Origin: Comamonadaceae bacterium
GTDB lineage: Bacteria; Pseudomonadota; Gammaproteobacteria; Burkholderiales; Burkholderiaceae_C
Assembly (NCBI GenBank): GCA_003599455.1
Contig: QZKF01000026.1
Coordinates: 1-44,433, forward strand
Length of the DNA: 44,433 nt
Direction: 5' to 3'
How positions within the stretch are numbered: position 1 is the stretch's first letter; each line of letters starts with the position of its first letter. Position numbers and translations under genes: made by a program. The notes under the pieces are model-generated. The model made no database searches and was not told the origin of the DNA. It was given only the letters and a program-made list of their open reading frames with translations. Shown here piece by piece: positions 1 to 7,987 of this stretch.

Positions 1-92
1 GGAAGATCATCACCGCGTCGGTCAGCAGGACCAGCAGCCCCACCGCCACCGCGCCCATGATCAGCGTGTGCTCGGGATAAAACGGGTGCGTG
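1..92 (-). other. left edge; coding-like fragment on the minus strand that does not fit tolA
   Basis: Read on the minus strand, bases 1-65 give an open frame for a hydrophobic stretch (about LIMGAVAVGLLVLLTDAV) in which every codon ends in G or C, the pattern of real genes in this GC-rich DNA. The plus-strand tolA frame over the same bases is open but gives a His/Gln/Arg-rich peptide unlike TolA. The change lies somewhere around 70-95. I cannot name the protein family. This could be a chimeric join at a contig end or a true rearrangement. Confidence 0.35.
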
Positions 93-577
93 CGGCGGCC
101 GAGAAAAAGGCCGCGGCAGAGAAAGCCGCCGACGAAAAGGAACGCCAGCAGAAGCTGGCCGCCGAAAAGCGCGAGCGGGAGCGCAAGGAAGCCGCCGAAG
201 AAAAGCGCCTGGCGCAGATCCGCGAAGACCAGATCAAACGCATGATGGGCCAGGCCGGCGCCACCGGCGGCCCGCAGAGCACCGGCACCGCCCAGCAGTC
301 CAGCGGCCCCACACCCGGCTATGGCGCCAAGGTGGCCGCGCGCATCAAGTCGAACATCGTCTTCACCGACGTGGCGCCGGGCAACCCGCGCGCCGAAGTG
401 GAGGTGCGCGCCCAGCCCGACGGCACCATCATCTCGCGCCGCATGGTCAAGAGCAGCGGCAACGCTGCCTGGGACGAAGCGGTGCTGCGCGCCATCGACC
501 GCACCGCGACCCTGCCCAAGGACACCGACGGCCGCGTGCCGTCGTCGTTCGAGATCGGCCTGCGGCCGCTGGACTGA
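68..577 (+). CDS. tolA: TolA, C-terminal part (N-terminus missing)
   Basis: This is the periplasmic part of TolA, the Tol-Pal component that links the inner-membrane TolQR complex to TolB/Pal and the outer membrane during cell constriction. Residues 9-60 are an Ala/Lys/Glu-rich helical stretch typical of TolA domain II. Residues 90-169 match the C-terminal domain (signature around SNIVFTD, then GTIISRRMVKSSG and WDEAV). The usual N-terminal membrane anchor and most of the long helix are absent. The GTG at 68 is only the first possible start in the frame, not a believable one, because sequence before about 92 no longer resembles TolA. The gene converges on dnaE with an 11-bp gap. Treat it as partial. 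Confidence 0.8.
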   Translation: MLGIKRVRAAAEKKAAAEKAADEKERQQKLAAEKRERERKEAAEEKRLAQIREDQIKRMMGQAGATGGPQSTGTAQQSSGPTPGYGAKVAARIKSNIVFTDVAPGNPRAEVEVRAQPDGTIISRRMVKSSGNAAWDEAVLRAIDRTATLPKDTDGRVPSSFEIGLRPLD

Positions 578-588
578 GCGCGCCGCGC

Positions 589-3500
589 TCAGTCGAACAC
601 GATCTCGGCCCGCTGTTCGTGGGCCTGCGCCATCCAGCTGGCCAGTGCGGCGTCGGTGGGAAAGAACAGCGCGCGGTCGTCCAGTTGCAGCTCGCATTGC
701 GCGCCATCGCGCCACAGCGCCAGCCGCACCGGCAGACCACGAACCAGCTCACCCTGCTCCGTCACCTCGCGCTTGGGCGGAAACTCGCGCACCAGTTGGG
801 CCACGGCGGGCGCGTGGCCGTTCACCGCCACCCGCAGGTACTTGCCGAAGCGGCAGCGCGCCGCGGCGAGGTCCCACACCTGCTGAATCTTCAGGCGCAC
901 GCCGCCCGAGAAGCGGTCGGGCTGGGCCACCGCCTGCACGATGATGAGCTCGTCGTCCTTCAACAGGTTGCGGTGCGCGTTGATCAGGTTTTCGTCGGCA
1001 CTGGTCTCGAACACGCCGGTCTTGTCGTCCAGCTTGAACAGCGCGAGCTTGCCGCGCTGGCCGTTGATGACGCGGAAGTCGGTCACGATGCCGGCCAGGA
1101 TCACCGGGTCGCGGCTCTCCACCACATCGCCCAGCGGCGTGCGCGCGAAGCGGCGCACCTCGCGCTCGACCTCGTCGAACAGGTGGCCCGAGAAGTAGAA
1201 GCCGATCGCGGTCTTCTCCATCGTCAGGCGTTCCTTCACGCCCCAGGGCATGGTGGCCACCAGGTCGGGCTCATGCGTGCTGGAGCCGTGGTCGTCACCG
1301 CCCATCAGGTCGAACAGGCCACCCTGGTTGGCATTGGCCAGGCTGGCGGCGGCGAACTCGAAGGCGCGGTCCACCGAGGCCAGCAGCTCGGCGCGGTTGA
1401 GGTGCAGCGAATCGAAGGCACCGGCCTTGATGAGCGCCTCCACCGTGCGCTTGTTCAGGCGTGAGCGATCCACGCGCACGCAGAAATCGAACAGGCTCTT
1501 GAACGGGCCTTTCTCGTCGCCCCGCGGCCCTTCGCCGCGGCCTTCGCGCGCGGCCACGATGGCCTCGATCGCCTGCTGGCCGGTGCCCTTGATGGCGCCC
1601 AGGCCGTAGCGGATGGCCTTGTTGGTGACGGGCTCGAAACGATGGAAGCCGCGGTTCACGTCAGGCGCCTCGAAGCTCATGCCCATCTTGAGCGCGTCTT
1701 CGTGCAACACCTTGAGCTTGTCGGTGTCGTCCATCTCCACCGTCATGTTGGCGCAGAAGAACTCGGCCGTGTAGTGCACCTTGAGCCAGGCCGTGTGGTA
1801 CGCCAGCAGCGAGTACGCGGCGGCGTGCGACTTGTTGAAGCCGTAGCCCGCGAACTTCTCCATCAGGTCGAACACCTCGTCGGCCTTCTCCTGCGAGATG
1901 CCGTTCTTCGCCGCGCCGGCGCGGAAGATGGCGCGGTGCTCGGCCATCTCCTCGGCCTTCTTCTTGCCCATGGCCCGGCGCAGCATGTCGGCGCCGCCGA
2001 GCGAGTAGCCGCCCAGGATCTGCGCGGTCTGCATCACCTGTTCCTGGTAGACCATGATGCCGTAGGTCTCGGACAGCATCTCGGCCACCAGCGGGTGCGG
2101 ATACTCGATCACTTCCTTGCCGTGCTTTCGGTTCACGAAGCTGGGGATCAGGTCCATGGGGCCCGGCCGGTACAGCGCGTTCAGGGCGATCAGGTCTTCC
2201 AGGCGCGAGGGCTTGGCGTCTTTCAGCATGCCCTGCATGCCGCGGCTTTCAAACTGGAACACGGCCTCGGTCTGGCCGCGCGAGAACAGCGCGTACACCT
2301 TGGCGTCGGTCAATGGAATGTCTTCGAAGCGGAAGTTCTCCTGGCCCGGGTGGCGCTTGATGATCAGCTCGCGCGCGATCTCCAGGATGGTCAGCGTGGC
2401 CAGGCCCAGAAAGTCGAACTTCACCAGACCGATGGCCTCCACGTCGTCCTTGTCGTACTGGCTCACCGCCGAGTCGCTGCCGGGTTGCGCATAGAGCGGG
2501 CAGAAATCGGTGAGCTTGCCTGGCGCAATGAGCACACCACCGGCGTGCATGCCGATGTTGCGCGTCATGCCTTCGAGCTTCTGCGCGAGCTCGATCAGTG
2601 TCTTGACGTCGTCTTCCTTCGCAATCCGCTCGGCCAGCACCGGCTCCATCTCGATCGCGTAGTTGTTCTTGTCGCCCTCTTTCTTCGGGTTCGGCGGGTA
2701 CTGCAGCGTGACCGACATGCCCGGCTTGTTCGGGATCAGCTTGGAAATGCCGTCGCAGAAGCCGTACGAAAAATCGAGCACGCGGCCCACGTCGCGAATG
2801 GCGGCGCGCGCGGCGAGCGTGCCGAAGGTGGCGATCTGGCTCACCGCGTCCTTGCCGTACTTGTCCTTGACGTAGTCGATCACGCGGTCGCGGTTGGTCT
2901 GGCAGAAGTCGATGTCGAAGTCGGGCATGGACACCCGCTCCGGGTTCAGGAAACGCTCGAACAGCAGCTTGTATTGCAGCGGGTCGAGGTCGGTGATCTT
3001 GAGCGCATACGCCACCAGCGAGCCGGCGCCCGAGCCGCGGCCCGGACCGACCGGGCAGCCGTTGTTCTTGGCCCAGTTGATGAAGTCGCCCACGATCAGG
3101 AAGTAGCCCGGGAAGCCCATGTTCAGGATCGTGTTGATCTCGAACTCCAGGCGTTCCACGTAGCGCGGCCGCTCGGCGTCGCGCCTGGCCGGGTCGGGAT
3201 ACAGGTGGGCCAGGCGTTCTTCCAGCCCTTCGAACGACGATTGCCGGAAGAAGTCGGCCATCGGCATGGGCACGCCATCAATCAGCGGCGTGGGGAAGTT
3301 GGGCAGTTGCGGCTTGCCCAGCACCAGCGTGAGGTTGCAGCGCTTCGCGATTTCCAGTGTGTTGGCCAGCGCCGAGGGCACGTCGGCAAACAGCACCTGC
3401 ATCTGCGCGACGCTCTTGAAATACTGCTCGCGGGTGAAACGGCGCACGCGCCGGTTGTTGCCCAGGATCTCGCCTTCGGCGATGCACACGCGTGCCTCGT

Positions 3501-4155
3501 GCGCCTCGTAGTCGTCGGGCTCGAGGAACTGCACCGGGTGCGTGGCCACCACCGGCAGGTGCAGGCGTGCGGCCAGCTGCACCGCCTGGGACACGTGGCG
3601 CTCGTCGTCGGCCCGGCCGGCACGCTGCAGCTCCAGGTAGAAGCGGTGCGTGAACATCGTGGAGAGTTGCAGCGCGAGGTCGCTGGCGCGCTGCGTGTCG
3701 CCCTGCATCAGCGCCTGGCCTACCGGACCGGCCTGCGCGCCCGAGAGCAGGATCAGGCCGGCATTGCATTCCTGCAGCCAGTCGCGGTGCACCAGCGCCT
3801 GGCCCCGGCCTTCGTTGCGCGTCCAGGCGCGCGCCAGCAGCTCGCTCAGGTTGAGGTAGCCCTGGTGGTCCTGCACCAGCAGCAGCACGCGCGGCGCGGC
3901 GGGCTGGTGGCTGCCGGGCATGGCGCCGGGTGTTTCCTCGGTGAAGCCCTGCAGCATCACCTCGGCGCCGATCAGCGGCTTGACGCCCGCGCCGCGCGCG
4001 GCCTTGTAGAACTTGACCGCGCCGAACAGGTTGCTCAGGTCGGTGATGGCCAGCGCGGGCTGGCCGTCGGCGGCCGCGGCGGCCACCACGTCGTCGATCC
4101 GGTTGGTGCCGTCGACGACGGAGAATTCGGTGTGCAGGCGCAGATGGGTGAACAT
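589..4155 (-). CDS. dnaE: DNA polymerase III subunit alpha
   Basis: This is the replicative polymerase catalytic subunit, active in the cytoplasm as part of the Pol III holoenzyme. The 1188-residue length is slightly above the E. coli protein (1160). The N-terminal PHP domain begins HLRLHTEFS. The palm carries PDFDIDF at about residues 411-417, where two of the catalytic aspartates lie. RPGPMDLIPSF and GYGFNKSHAAAYS follow in the expected order, and the C-terminal third holds the OB-fold and tau-binding regions. The ATG at 4155 gives the family's usual N-terminus. It is convergent with tolA and lies 37 bp downstream of the DUF599 gene on the same strand, which may supply part of its transcription. 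The identification is secure. Confidence 0.98.
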   Translation of the reverse strand: MFTHLRLHTEFSVVDGTNRIDDVVAAAAADGQPALAITDLSNLFGAVKFYKAARGAGVKPLIGAEVMLQGFTEETPGAMPGSHQPAAPRVLLLVQDHQGYLNLSELLARAWTRNEGRGQALVHRDWLQECNAGLILLSGAQAGPVGQALMQGDTQRASDLALQLSTMFTHRFYLELQRAGRADDERHVSQAVQLAARLHLPVVATHPVQFLEPDDYEAHEARVCIAEGEILGNNRRVRRFTREQYFKSVAQMQVLFADVPSALANTLEIAKRCNLTLVLGKPQLPNFPTPLIDGVPMPMADFFRQSSFEGLEERLAHLYPDPARRDAERPRYVERLEFEINTILNMGFPGYFLIVGDFINWAKNNGCPVGPGRGSGAGSLVAYALKITDLDPLQYKLLFERFLNPERVSMPDFDIDFCQTNRDRVIDYVKDKYGKDAVSQIATFGTLAARAAIRDVGRVLDFSYGFCDGISKLIPNKPGMSVTLQYPPNPKKEGDKNNYAIEMEPVLAERIAKEDDVKTLIELAQKLEGMTRNIGMHAGGVLIAPGKLTDFCPLYAQPGSDSAVSQYDKDDVEAIGLVKFDFLGLATLTILEIARELIIKRHPGQENFRFEDIPLTDAKVYALFSRGQTEAVFQFESRGMQGMLKDAKPSRLEDLIALNALYRPGPMDLIPSFVNRKHGKEVIEYPHPLVAEMLSETYGIMVYQEQVMQTAQILGGYSLGGADMLRRAMGKKKAEEMAEHRAIFRAGAAKNGISQEKADEVFDLMEKFAGYGFNKSHAAAYSLLAYHTAWLKVHYTAEFFCANMTVEMDDTDKLKVLHEDALKMGMSFEAPDVNRGFHRFEPVTNKAIRYGLGAIKGTGQQAIEAIVAAREGRGEGPRGDEKGPFKSLFDFCVRVDRSRLNKRTVEALIKAGAFDSLHLNRAELLASVDRAFEFAAASLANANQGGLFDLMGGDDHGSSTHEPDLVATMPWGVKERLTMEKTAIGFYFSGHLFDEVEREVRRFARTPLGDVVESRDPVILAGIVTDFRVINGQRGKLALFKLDDKTGVFETSADENLINAHRNLLKDDELIIVQAVAQPDRFSGGVRLKIQQVWDLAAARCRFGKYLRVAVNGHAPAVAQLVREFPPKREVTEQGELVRGLPVRLALWRDGAQCELQLDDRALFFPTDAALASWMAQAHEQRAEIVFD

Positions 4156-4192
4156 CCGGCCATTTTAGAAGCCCGGGTCTGTCCGATCGGCC

Positions 4193-4906
4193 TCAGACCG
4201 GCGGTTTCACATCTTCTTTCAGGATGTGCAGCACCTCGGAGCGGAACTCCCGGCTGTAGAGAATGGCCACCACCGCCAGCGTGGCCACCACCATGGCCAG
4301 GGGTGACACGAACCAGGCCAGTGCGGCAAACGAAAAGTAGTAGGCACGCAGCCCGTCGTTGAAGGTCTCGGCGGCCGCGCCCACCATGGCCGCAGCGCGC
4401 TCGGCATAGGCTTCCCGGTCGAACTTGCCGGCTTCGAAGTCTTGCGCCGGCGGCATCGCGCCGATCACCAGCGCCACGAAGGTGTACTGCCGCATGCACC
4501 AGGAAAAGCGGAAGAACGCGTACACGAAGATCGCCACCATCACCAGGATCTTGAACTCGAACACGATCAGCGTGGTGGTCTGCGCGAACGGAATCTCGCT
4601 CATCAGCTCGGTGGCCTTGTCGGTGGTACCGAGCAGGGCGAACAGGCCACCGATCGCCAGGATGGAGGTGGACGAGAAGAAGGCCGGGGTGGTGGACAGC
4701 GTCTGCGTGATGACGCCGTCAAGCATGCGCGGGTCGCGCGCCGTGGTCTGCATCATCCAGTAGGCGCGGTATCGGTTGGTGGTCTGGATGAGCGAGCCCA
4801 TCTTGCGACCCCACACGCGGGCGAACCAGGCGTAGCCGGTCCACAAGGCAAAAAAGCAGACCAGCGCCAGCCAGTCTGCCCAGGGAATGATGCTGAGGAT
4901 CTTCAT
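4193..4906 (-). CDS. DUF599 family inner-membrane protein
   Basis: This is a 237-residue integral membrane protein of the DUF599 family, whose function is not established. The N-terminal helix (ADWLALVCFFALWTGYAWFA) and the following NRYRAYWMMQ and FFSSTSILAIGGLFALLG segments are typical of the family. Two to three further hydrophobic segments follow (about residues 110-135 and 190-215). The C-terminal tail, EVLHILKEDVKPPV, is charged and probably cytoplasmic. It is co-directional with dnaE (37-bp gap), but nothing suggests a shared role. The upstream side carries a repeat-like double hairpin (4949-4995), so its promoter must lie in or near that element. Confidence 0.85.
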   Translation of the reverse strand: MKILSIIPWADWLALVCFFALWTGYAWFARVWGRKMGSLIQTTNRYRAYWMMQTTARDPRMLDGVITQTLSTTPAFFSSTSILAIGGLFALLGTTDKATELMSEIPFAQTTTLIVFEFKILVMVAIFVYAFFRFSWCMRQYTFVALVIGAMPPAQDFEAGKFDREAYAERAAAMVGAAAETFNDGLRAYYFSFAALAWFVSPLAMVVATLAVVAILYSREFRSEVLHILKEDVKPPV

Positions 4907-4948
4907 GCCCGAATGCTACCCCCACGCTCCGCCGCTGTGCGGGTCGCT

Positions 4949-4995
4949 GCCCCCCGAGGGGGCTGATCCGCCTTGGGGCGGCCCGGCGGCGGATC
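4949..4995. repeat. double-hairpin intergenic element
   Basis: Two hairpins lie side by side in the gap between the DUF599 gene and the flavodoxin-like gene. The first has arms GCCCCC at 4949-4954 and GGGGGC at 4958-4963 with a 3-nt loop. The second has arms GATCCGCC at 4965-4972 and GGCGGATC at 4988-4995. The composition resembles dispersed intergenic elements I associate with Comamonadaceae genomes, but only one copy is seen here. No T-tract follows on either strand, so it is not a standard intrinsic terminator. Confidence 0.45.
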
Positions 4996-5018
4996 GGTTT
5001 CTCGGCGGATGCGGTCTG

Positions 5019-5573
5019 TCAGCCCTTGAACTTCGCAGCCGTCGCGGCCACGCGCTGGCCAAACAGCTTCGCCGTTTCCAGATCACCCGGCAGCATTTCG
5101 TTGGCGCCCGCGTCCGACGGGCTTTGCGCCATGGCGCCGCTGAAGGAGCCGACGTAGTTCACGTCGTTGCGCTGCGCGGCCTTGCTGTTGCTGGGCATCA
5201 GGCCGGTGCCGACCCAGATGCCGCTGTGCTGCATGGCCAGGGTGAACAGGTAGTGCAGTGTGGACAACTTGTCGCCGTTCATGGTGGCGCTGTTGGTGAA
5301 ACCGGCGAAGACCTTGTCTTTCCACTGCTGGCTGAACCAGGGCTTGCTCGATGCGTCGGCGAACTTCTTGAACTGCCAGCTCACGCTGCCCATGTAGGTG
5401 GGCGAGCCCATGATGATGGCGTCGGCCGCGGCCAGCGTCTCCCAGCCACCCTCGGGCAGGTTGCCATCGGCATCGATGGCCAGCAGTTCGGCGCCGGCGC
5501 CCTCGGCGACCGATTGCGCCATGCGCTGGGTGTGACCGTAACCCGAGTGATAAACCACAACAACTTTGGACAT
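5019..5573 (-). CDS. flavodoxin-like NAD(P)H:quinone oxidoreductase (WrbA-type)
   Basis: This is a 184-residue flavodoxin-fold protein. The N-terminus VVVYHSGYGHTQRMAQSV is the FMN phosphate-binding loop of WrbA-type proteins, and GSPTYMGSVSWQFKKF is the second flavin loop. Family members reduce quinones by two electrons with NAD(P)H. The start is set at the ATG of MSKVVVVYHSG (5573), because ten upstream in-frame residues lack the fold. It is the last gene of a minus-strand run (pirin, DoxX, flavodoxin) that diverges from a LysR regulator at 6967. This combination is common in proteobacteria and is probably linked to quinone or oxidative stress. Substrate and electron donor are inferred from family only. 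Confidence 0.88.
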   Translation of the reverse strand: MSKVVVVYHSGYGHTQRMAQSVAEGAGAELLAIDADGNLPEGGWETLAAADAIIMGSPTYMGSVSWQFKKFADASSKPWFSQQWKDKVFAGFTNSATMNGDKLSTLHYLFTLAMQHSGIWVGTGLMPSNSKAAQRNDVNYVGSFSGAMAQSPSDAGANEMLPGDLETAKLFGQRVAATAAKFKG

Positions 5574-5648
5574 GACAAGGCTTTCTGATGAAAGCGCGGC
5601 CACCGCAGTGGACCGCGCAGGTTGACGGAATGTCTGGCGAACCGGGAC

Positions 5649-6056
5649 TCAGGCCTTGCGGCGGGCGTCCAGGCTGAACGCGCCGGCGCCGAAGGCGGCG
5701 AAGGCGAGCAGGCCACCGGTGATGGCGATGTTCTTGAAGAACATCAGCTGCTGCACCATCTGCTGCTCGGCCGGCACGGCCCAATAGGCGTGGAAGAAGA
5801 AGCTGGCGACCAGCGTGAACACGGCCAACGCGATGGCGGCGTAGCGGGTGCGGAAGCCGATCAGCAGCGCCAGGCCACCGAAGAGTTCGATCACCAGCGC
5901 GATGGCCACGCCCACCTGGGGCAGCGGCAGGCCCATGGCGGTGGCGTAGCCCACGGTGCCGGCAAAGCCGGCGATCTTGCCAAAGCCGGCCGGCACGAAG
6001 ACCAGGGCCAACAGGATGCGGCCGATCAGGGCCAGGGGATTTTGCAGAGCGTTCAT
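5649..6056 (-). CDS. DoxX family membrane protein
   Basis: This is a 135-residue membrane protein with four hydrophobic segments: residues 8-27 (ALIGRILLALVFVPAGFGKI), about 45-65, 70-90 and 105-125. The FVPAGFGKIAGF sequence near the N-terminus and the central ELFGGLALLIGFRTRYAA are typical of the DoxX/SURF4-like family. Bacterial members are often found with oxidoreductases and have been linked to redox balance, without a settled biochemical role. It lies between the pirin and flavodoxin genes on the same strand (54-bp and 75-bp gaps), so co-transcription is likely. Confidence 0.88.
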   Translation of the reverse strand: MNALQNPLALIGRILLALVFVPAGFGKIAGFAGTVGYATAMGLPLPQVGVAIALVIELFGGLALLIGFRTRYAAIALAVFTLVASFFFHAYWAVPAEQQMVQQLMFFKNIAITGGLLAFAAFGAGAFSLDARRKA

Positions 6057-6110
6057 GGTGATTCCTTGAATGAAAAAGAGAGAGCTTGGGTTGAGGGAAG
6101 GGGAAAAGGT

Positions 6111-6812
6111 TCAGGCGGCGAGGTCGAACACCAGCACTTCGGCGTCCTTGCCGTGTGCCAGCTTGAGCTGGCTTTCGCCCGCCAGCACGGCGGCGTCACC
6201 CGCCTGCAGCGCTTCGCCGTTGATCTGGAGCGAGCCGCGCACCAGGTGCACGTAGGCCTTGCGCGCCGGGTTCAGGGCGAGTTCGGTGGACTCGGCGCCA
6301 TCGAACAGGCCGGCGTACATGGACGCGTCGGCGTTGATGTGCACCGAGCCTTGCGCGCCGCCGTTGGACGCCACGAGTCGCAACTGGCCACGCTTCTCGG
6401 CCTCGTCAAAGGTCTTCTGTTCGTAGCCGGGTTCGATGCCGGTCACGTTGGGTTCGATCCAGATCTGCAGGAAGTGCGTGGTGCTGCTGGGTGCGTGGTT
6501 GAACTCGCTGTGGCGCACGCCGCTGCCCGCGCTCATGCGCTGCACGTCGCCGGGCGGAATGCCCTTCACGTTGCCCATGCTGTCCTTGTGGGCCAGGTTG
6601 CCCTGCAACACGTAGCTGATGATTTCCATGTCGCGGTGGCCGTGCGTGCCGAAGCCGGTGCCCGGGGCGATGCGGTCTTCGTTGATCACGCGCAGGTTGC
6701 CCCAGCCCATCCAGGCGGGGTCGAAGTATTCGGCAAACGAAAACGAGTGAAAGCTCTTGAGCCAGCCGTGGTCGGCATAGCCGCGGGCGTCGGAGCGTCG
6801 AATCTGGAGCAT
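6111..6812 (-). CDS. pirin family protein, YhhW-like (putative quercetinase)
   Basis: This is a 233-residue bicupin of the pirin family. The metal ligands of E. coli YhhW, a pirin with quercetin 2,3-dioxygenase activity in vitro, are conserved at the same numbers: His57 and His59 in THGHRDME, His101 and Glu103 in RHSEFNH. The N-terminal FHSFSFAEYFDP and the GWGNLRVINED stretch are also family signatures. The C-terminal cupin half carries no comparable ligand set, as is usual. It is the first gene of the pirin/DoxX/flavodoxin operon and faces the LysR gene across a 154-bp divergent region. The physiological substrate is unknown. Confidence 0.92.
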   Translation of the reverse strand: MLQIRRSDARGYADHGWLKSFHSFSFAEYFDPAWMGWGNLRVINEDRIAPGTGFGTHGHRDMEIISYVLQGNLAHKDSMGNVKGIPPGDVQRMSAGSGVRHSEFNHAPSSTTHFLQIWIEPNVTGIEPGYEQKTFDEAEKRGQLRLVASNGGAQGSVHINADASMYAGLFDGAESTELALNPARKAYVHLVRGSLQINGEALQAGDAAVLAGESQLKLAHGKDAEVLVFDLAA

Positions 6813-6931
6813 GGTGACTTCCTTTCATCCGGTCGTGGGGCTGGCCGGAACACCTGGTGGATGTCGGCTGGCATGGGGTGAATTGTGGGCGCCCATACCC
6901 ACTTGGTGGCTGCACGTTTTTGATGGCATCA

Positions 6932-6946
6932 TTCAAATCATTTGAA
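6932..6946. promoter_or_regulatory. palindrome in the pirin/LysR divergent promoter (probable LysR site)
   Basis: A perfect inverted repeat TTCAAA-TCA-TTTGAA lies 21 bp before the LysR gene. Its core TCAAATCATTTGA fits the T-N11-A rule of LysR-type binding sites. Position and symmetry suggest that the divergent LysR protein binds here to control both its own gene and the pirin operon. Binding is inferred. Confidence 0.55.
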
Positions 6947-6966
6947 CGATTGACCCGCTGAAGACC

Positions 6967-7914
6967 ATGGCAACCTCCACCCCCCGCGCCGCGCTGTCCC
7001 CTGAAAACCTCGGTCTGCTGGAGGCGGTGGCGCGCCTGGGAAGCATGGCCGCCGCGGCGCGCGAGGTGGGCATGGTGCCCAGCGCCCTGACCTACCGCAT
7101 CCGCCAGATCGAGGACGCGCTCGACGTGCTGCTGTTCGACCGCAGCGCGCGCCGCGCCGTGCTCACCCCCGCCGGCGCCGAGCTGCTGCGCTCGGGCCAG
7201 TACCTGCTGAACGAACTCGACGCCGTGGCCCAGCGCGTCAAGCGCGTGGCCACCGGCTGGGAACCGCAACTCACCATCGCGGCCGACGCCATCATCGCGC
7301 GCGCCACGCTGTTCGAGCTGTGCGAGGCCTTCTATGCCGAAGGCGCGCCCACGCGGCTGAAGCTGCGCGCGGAAACCCTGTCGGGCACGGTCGAGACACT
7401 GCAGAGCGGCCAGGCCGATCTCGCGCTGGGCGTGCCCAGCGACTTGTCGCTGGCCGACATCCAGTCCGCGCCGCTGGGCACGCTGTCCTTCGTCTACGCG
7501 GTGGCGCCCCACCACGCGCTGGCCGCCGCCACCCACAGCCTGTGCGACGAAGAACTGCGCGAGCACCGCGCCGTGGCGGTGGCCGACAGCACGCAGCGCG
7601 GCCGTGGCGTCACGCACAACCTGCTGCCCGGTCAGGACGTGCTCACCGTGCCCACCATGCAGCACAAGCTCGAAGCACAGCTGCGCGGCCTGGGCAGTGG
7701 CTTCCTGCCGCTGTCGCTGGCCCAGCCCTTCATCAACGCGGGGCGGCTGGTGGTGAAAACCGTGCAACGCCCCAACCGCACGCTGCGCGTGGCCTATGCC
7801 TGGCGGCAGCCGCGCAGCGCGGGCGATACCGGCCGGGCGCTGCGCTGGTGGCTGGACCGCCTGCAGCACCCCAAGACCCGCGCCGCGCTGCTCAACAACC
7901 ACCACCAGATTTGA
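6967..7914 (+). CDS. LysR family transcriptional regulator
   Basis: This is a 315-residue LysR-type regulator. The N-terminal winged helix-turn-helix spans residues 15-75, including LGSMAAAAREVGMVPSALTY and the usual FDRSARRAVLTPAGAELL wing. The remaining ~220 residues are the co-inducer-binding domain. It diverges from the pirin/DoxX/flavodoxin operon, and a palindrome with a T-N11-A core (6932-6946) lies between them. This is the classical arrangement in which a LysR protein regulates the divergent operon and itself. The inducer is unknown. Quinones or related oxidants would fit the neighbours, but this is inference. Confidence 0.93.
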   Translation: MATSTPRAALSPENLGLLEAVARLGSMAAAAREVGMVPSALTYRIRQIEDALDVLLFDRSARRAVLTPAGAELLRSGQYLLNELDAVAQRVKRVATGWEPQLTIAADAIIARATLFELCEAFYAEGAPTRLKLRAETLSGTVETLQSGQADLALGVPSDLSLADIQSAPLGTLSFVYAVAPHHALAAATHSLCDEELREHRAVAVADSTQRGRGVTHNLLPGQDVLTVPTMQHKLEAQLRGLGSGFLPLSLAQPFINAGRLVVKTVQRPNRTLRVAYAWRQPRSAGDTGRALRWWLDRLQHPKTRAALLNNHHQI

Positions 7915-7987
7915 CGCCCGCCTCCCGCATGCGCCGGACGGGCTGCTACAGTCGGTCACACACCCCAACACCAACGCGCAAAGAGAC

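Noticed and set aside
1642..4362. Open frame of 906 codons on the plus strand opposite dnaE
   Set aside because: It is antisense to a certain gene, is rich in His, Gln, Val, Leu, Arg and Gly with no recognisable motif, and is expected in GC-rich DNA where the antisense frame rarely meets stops.
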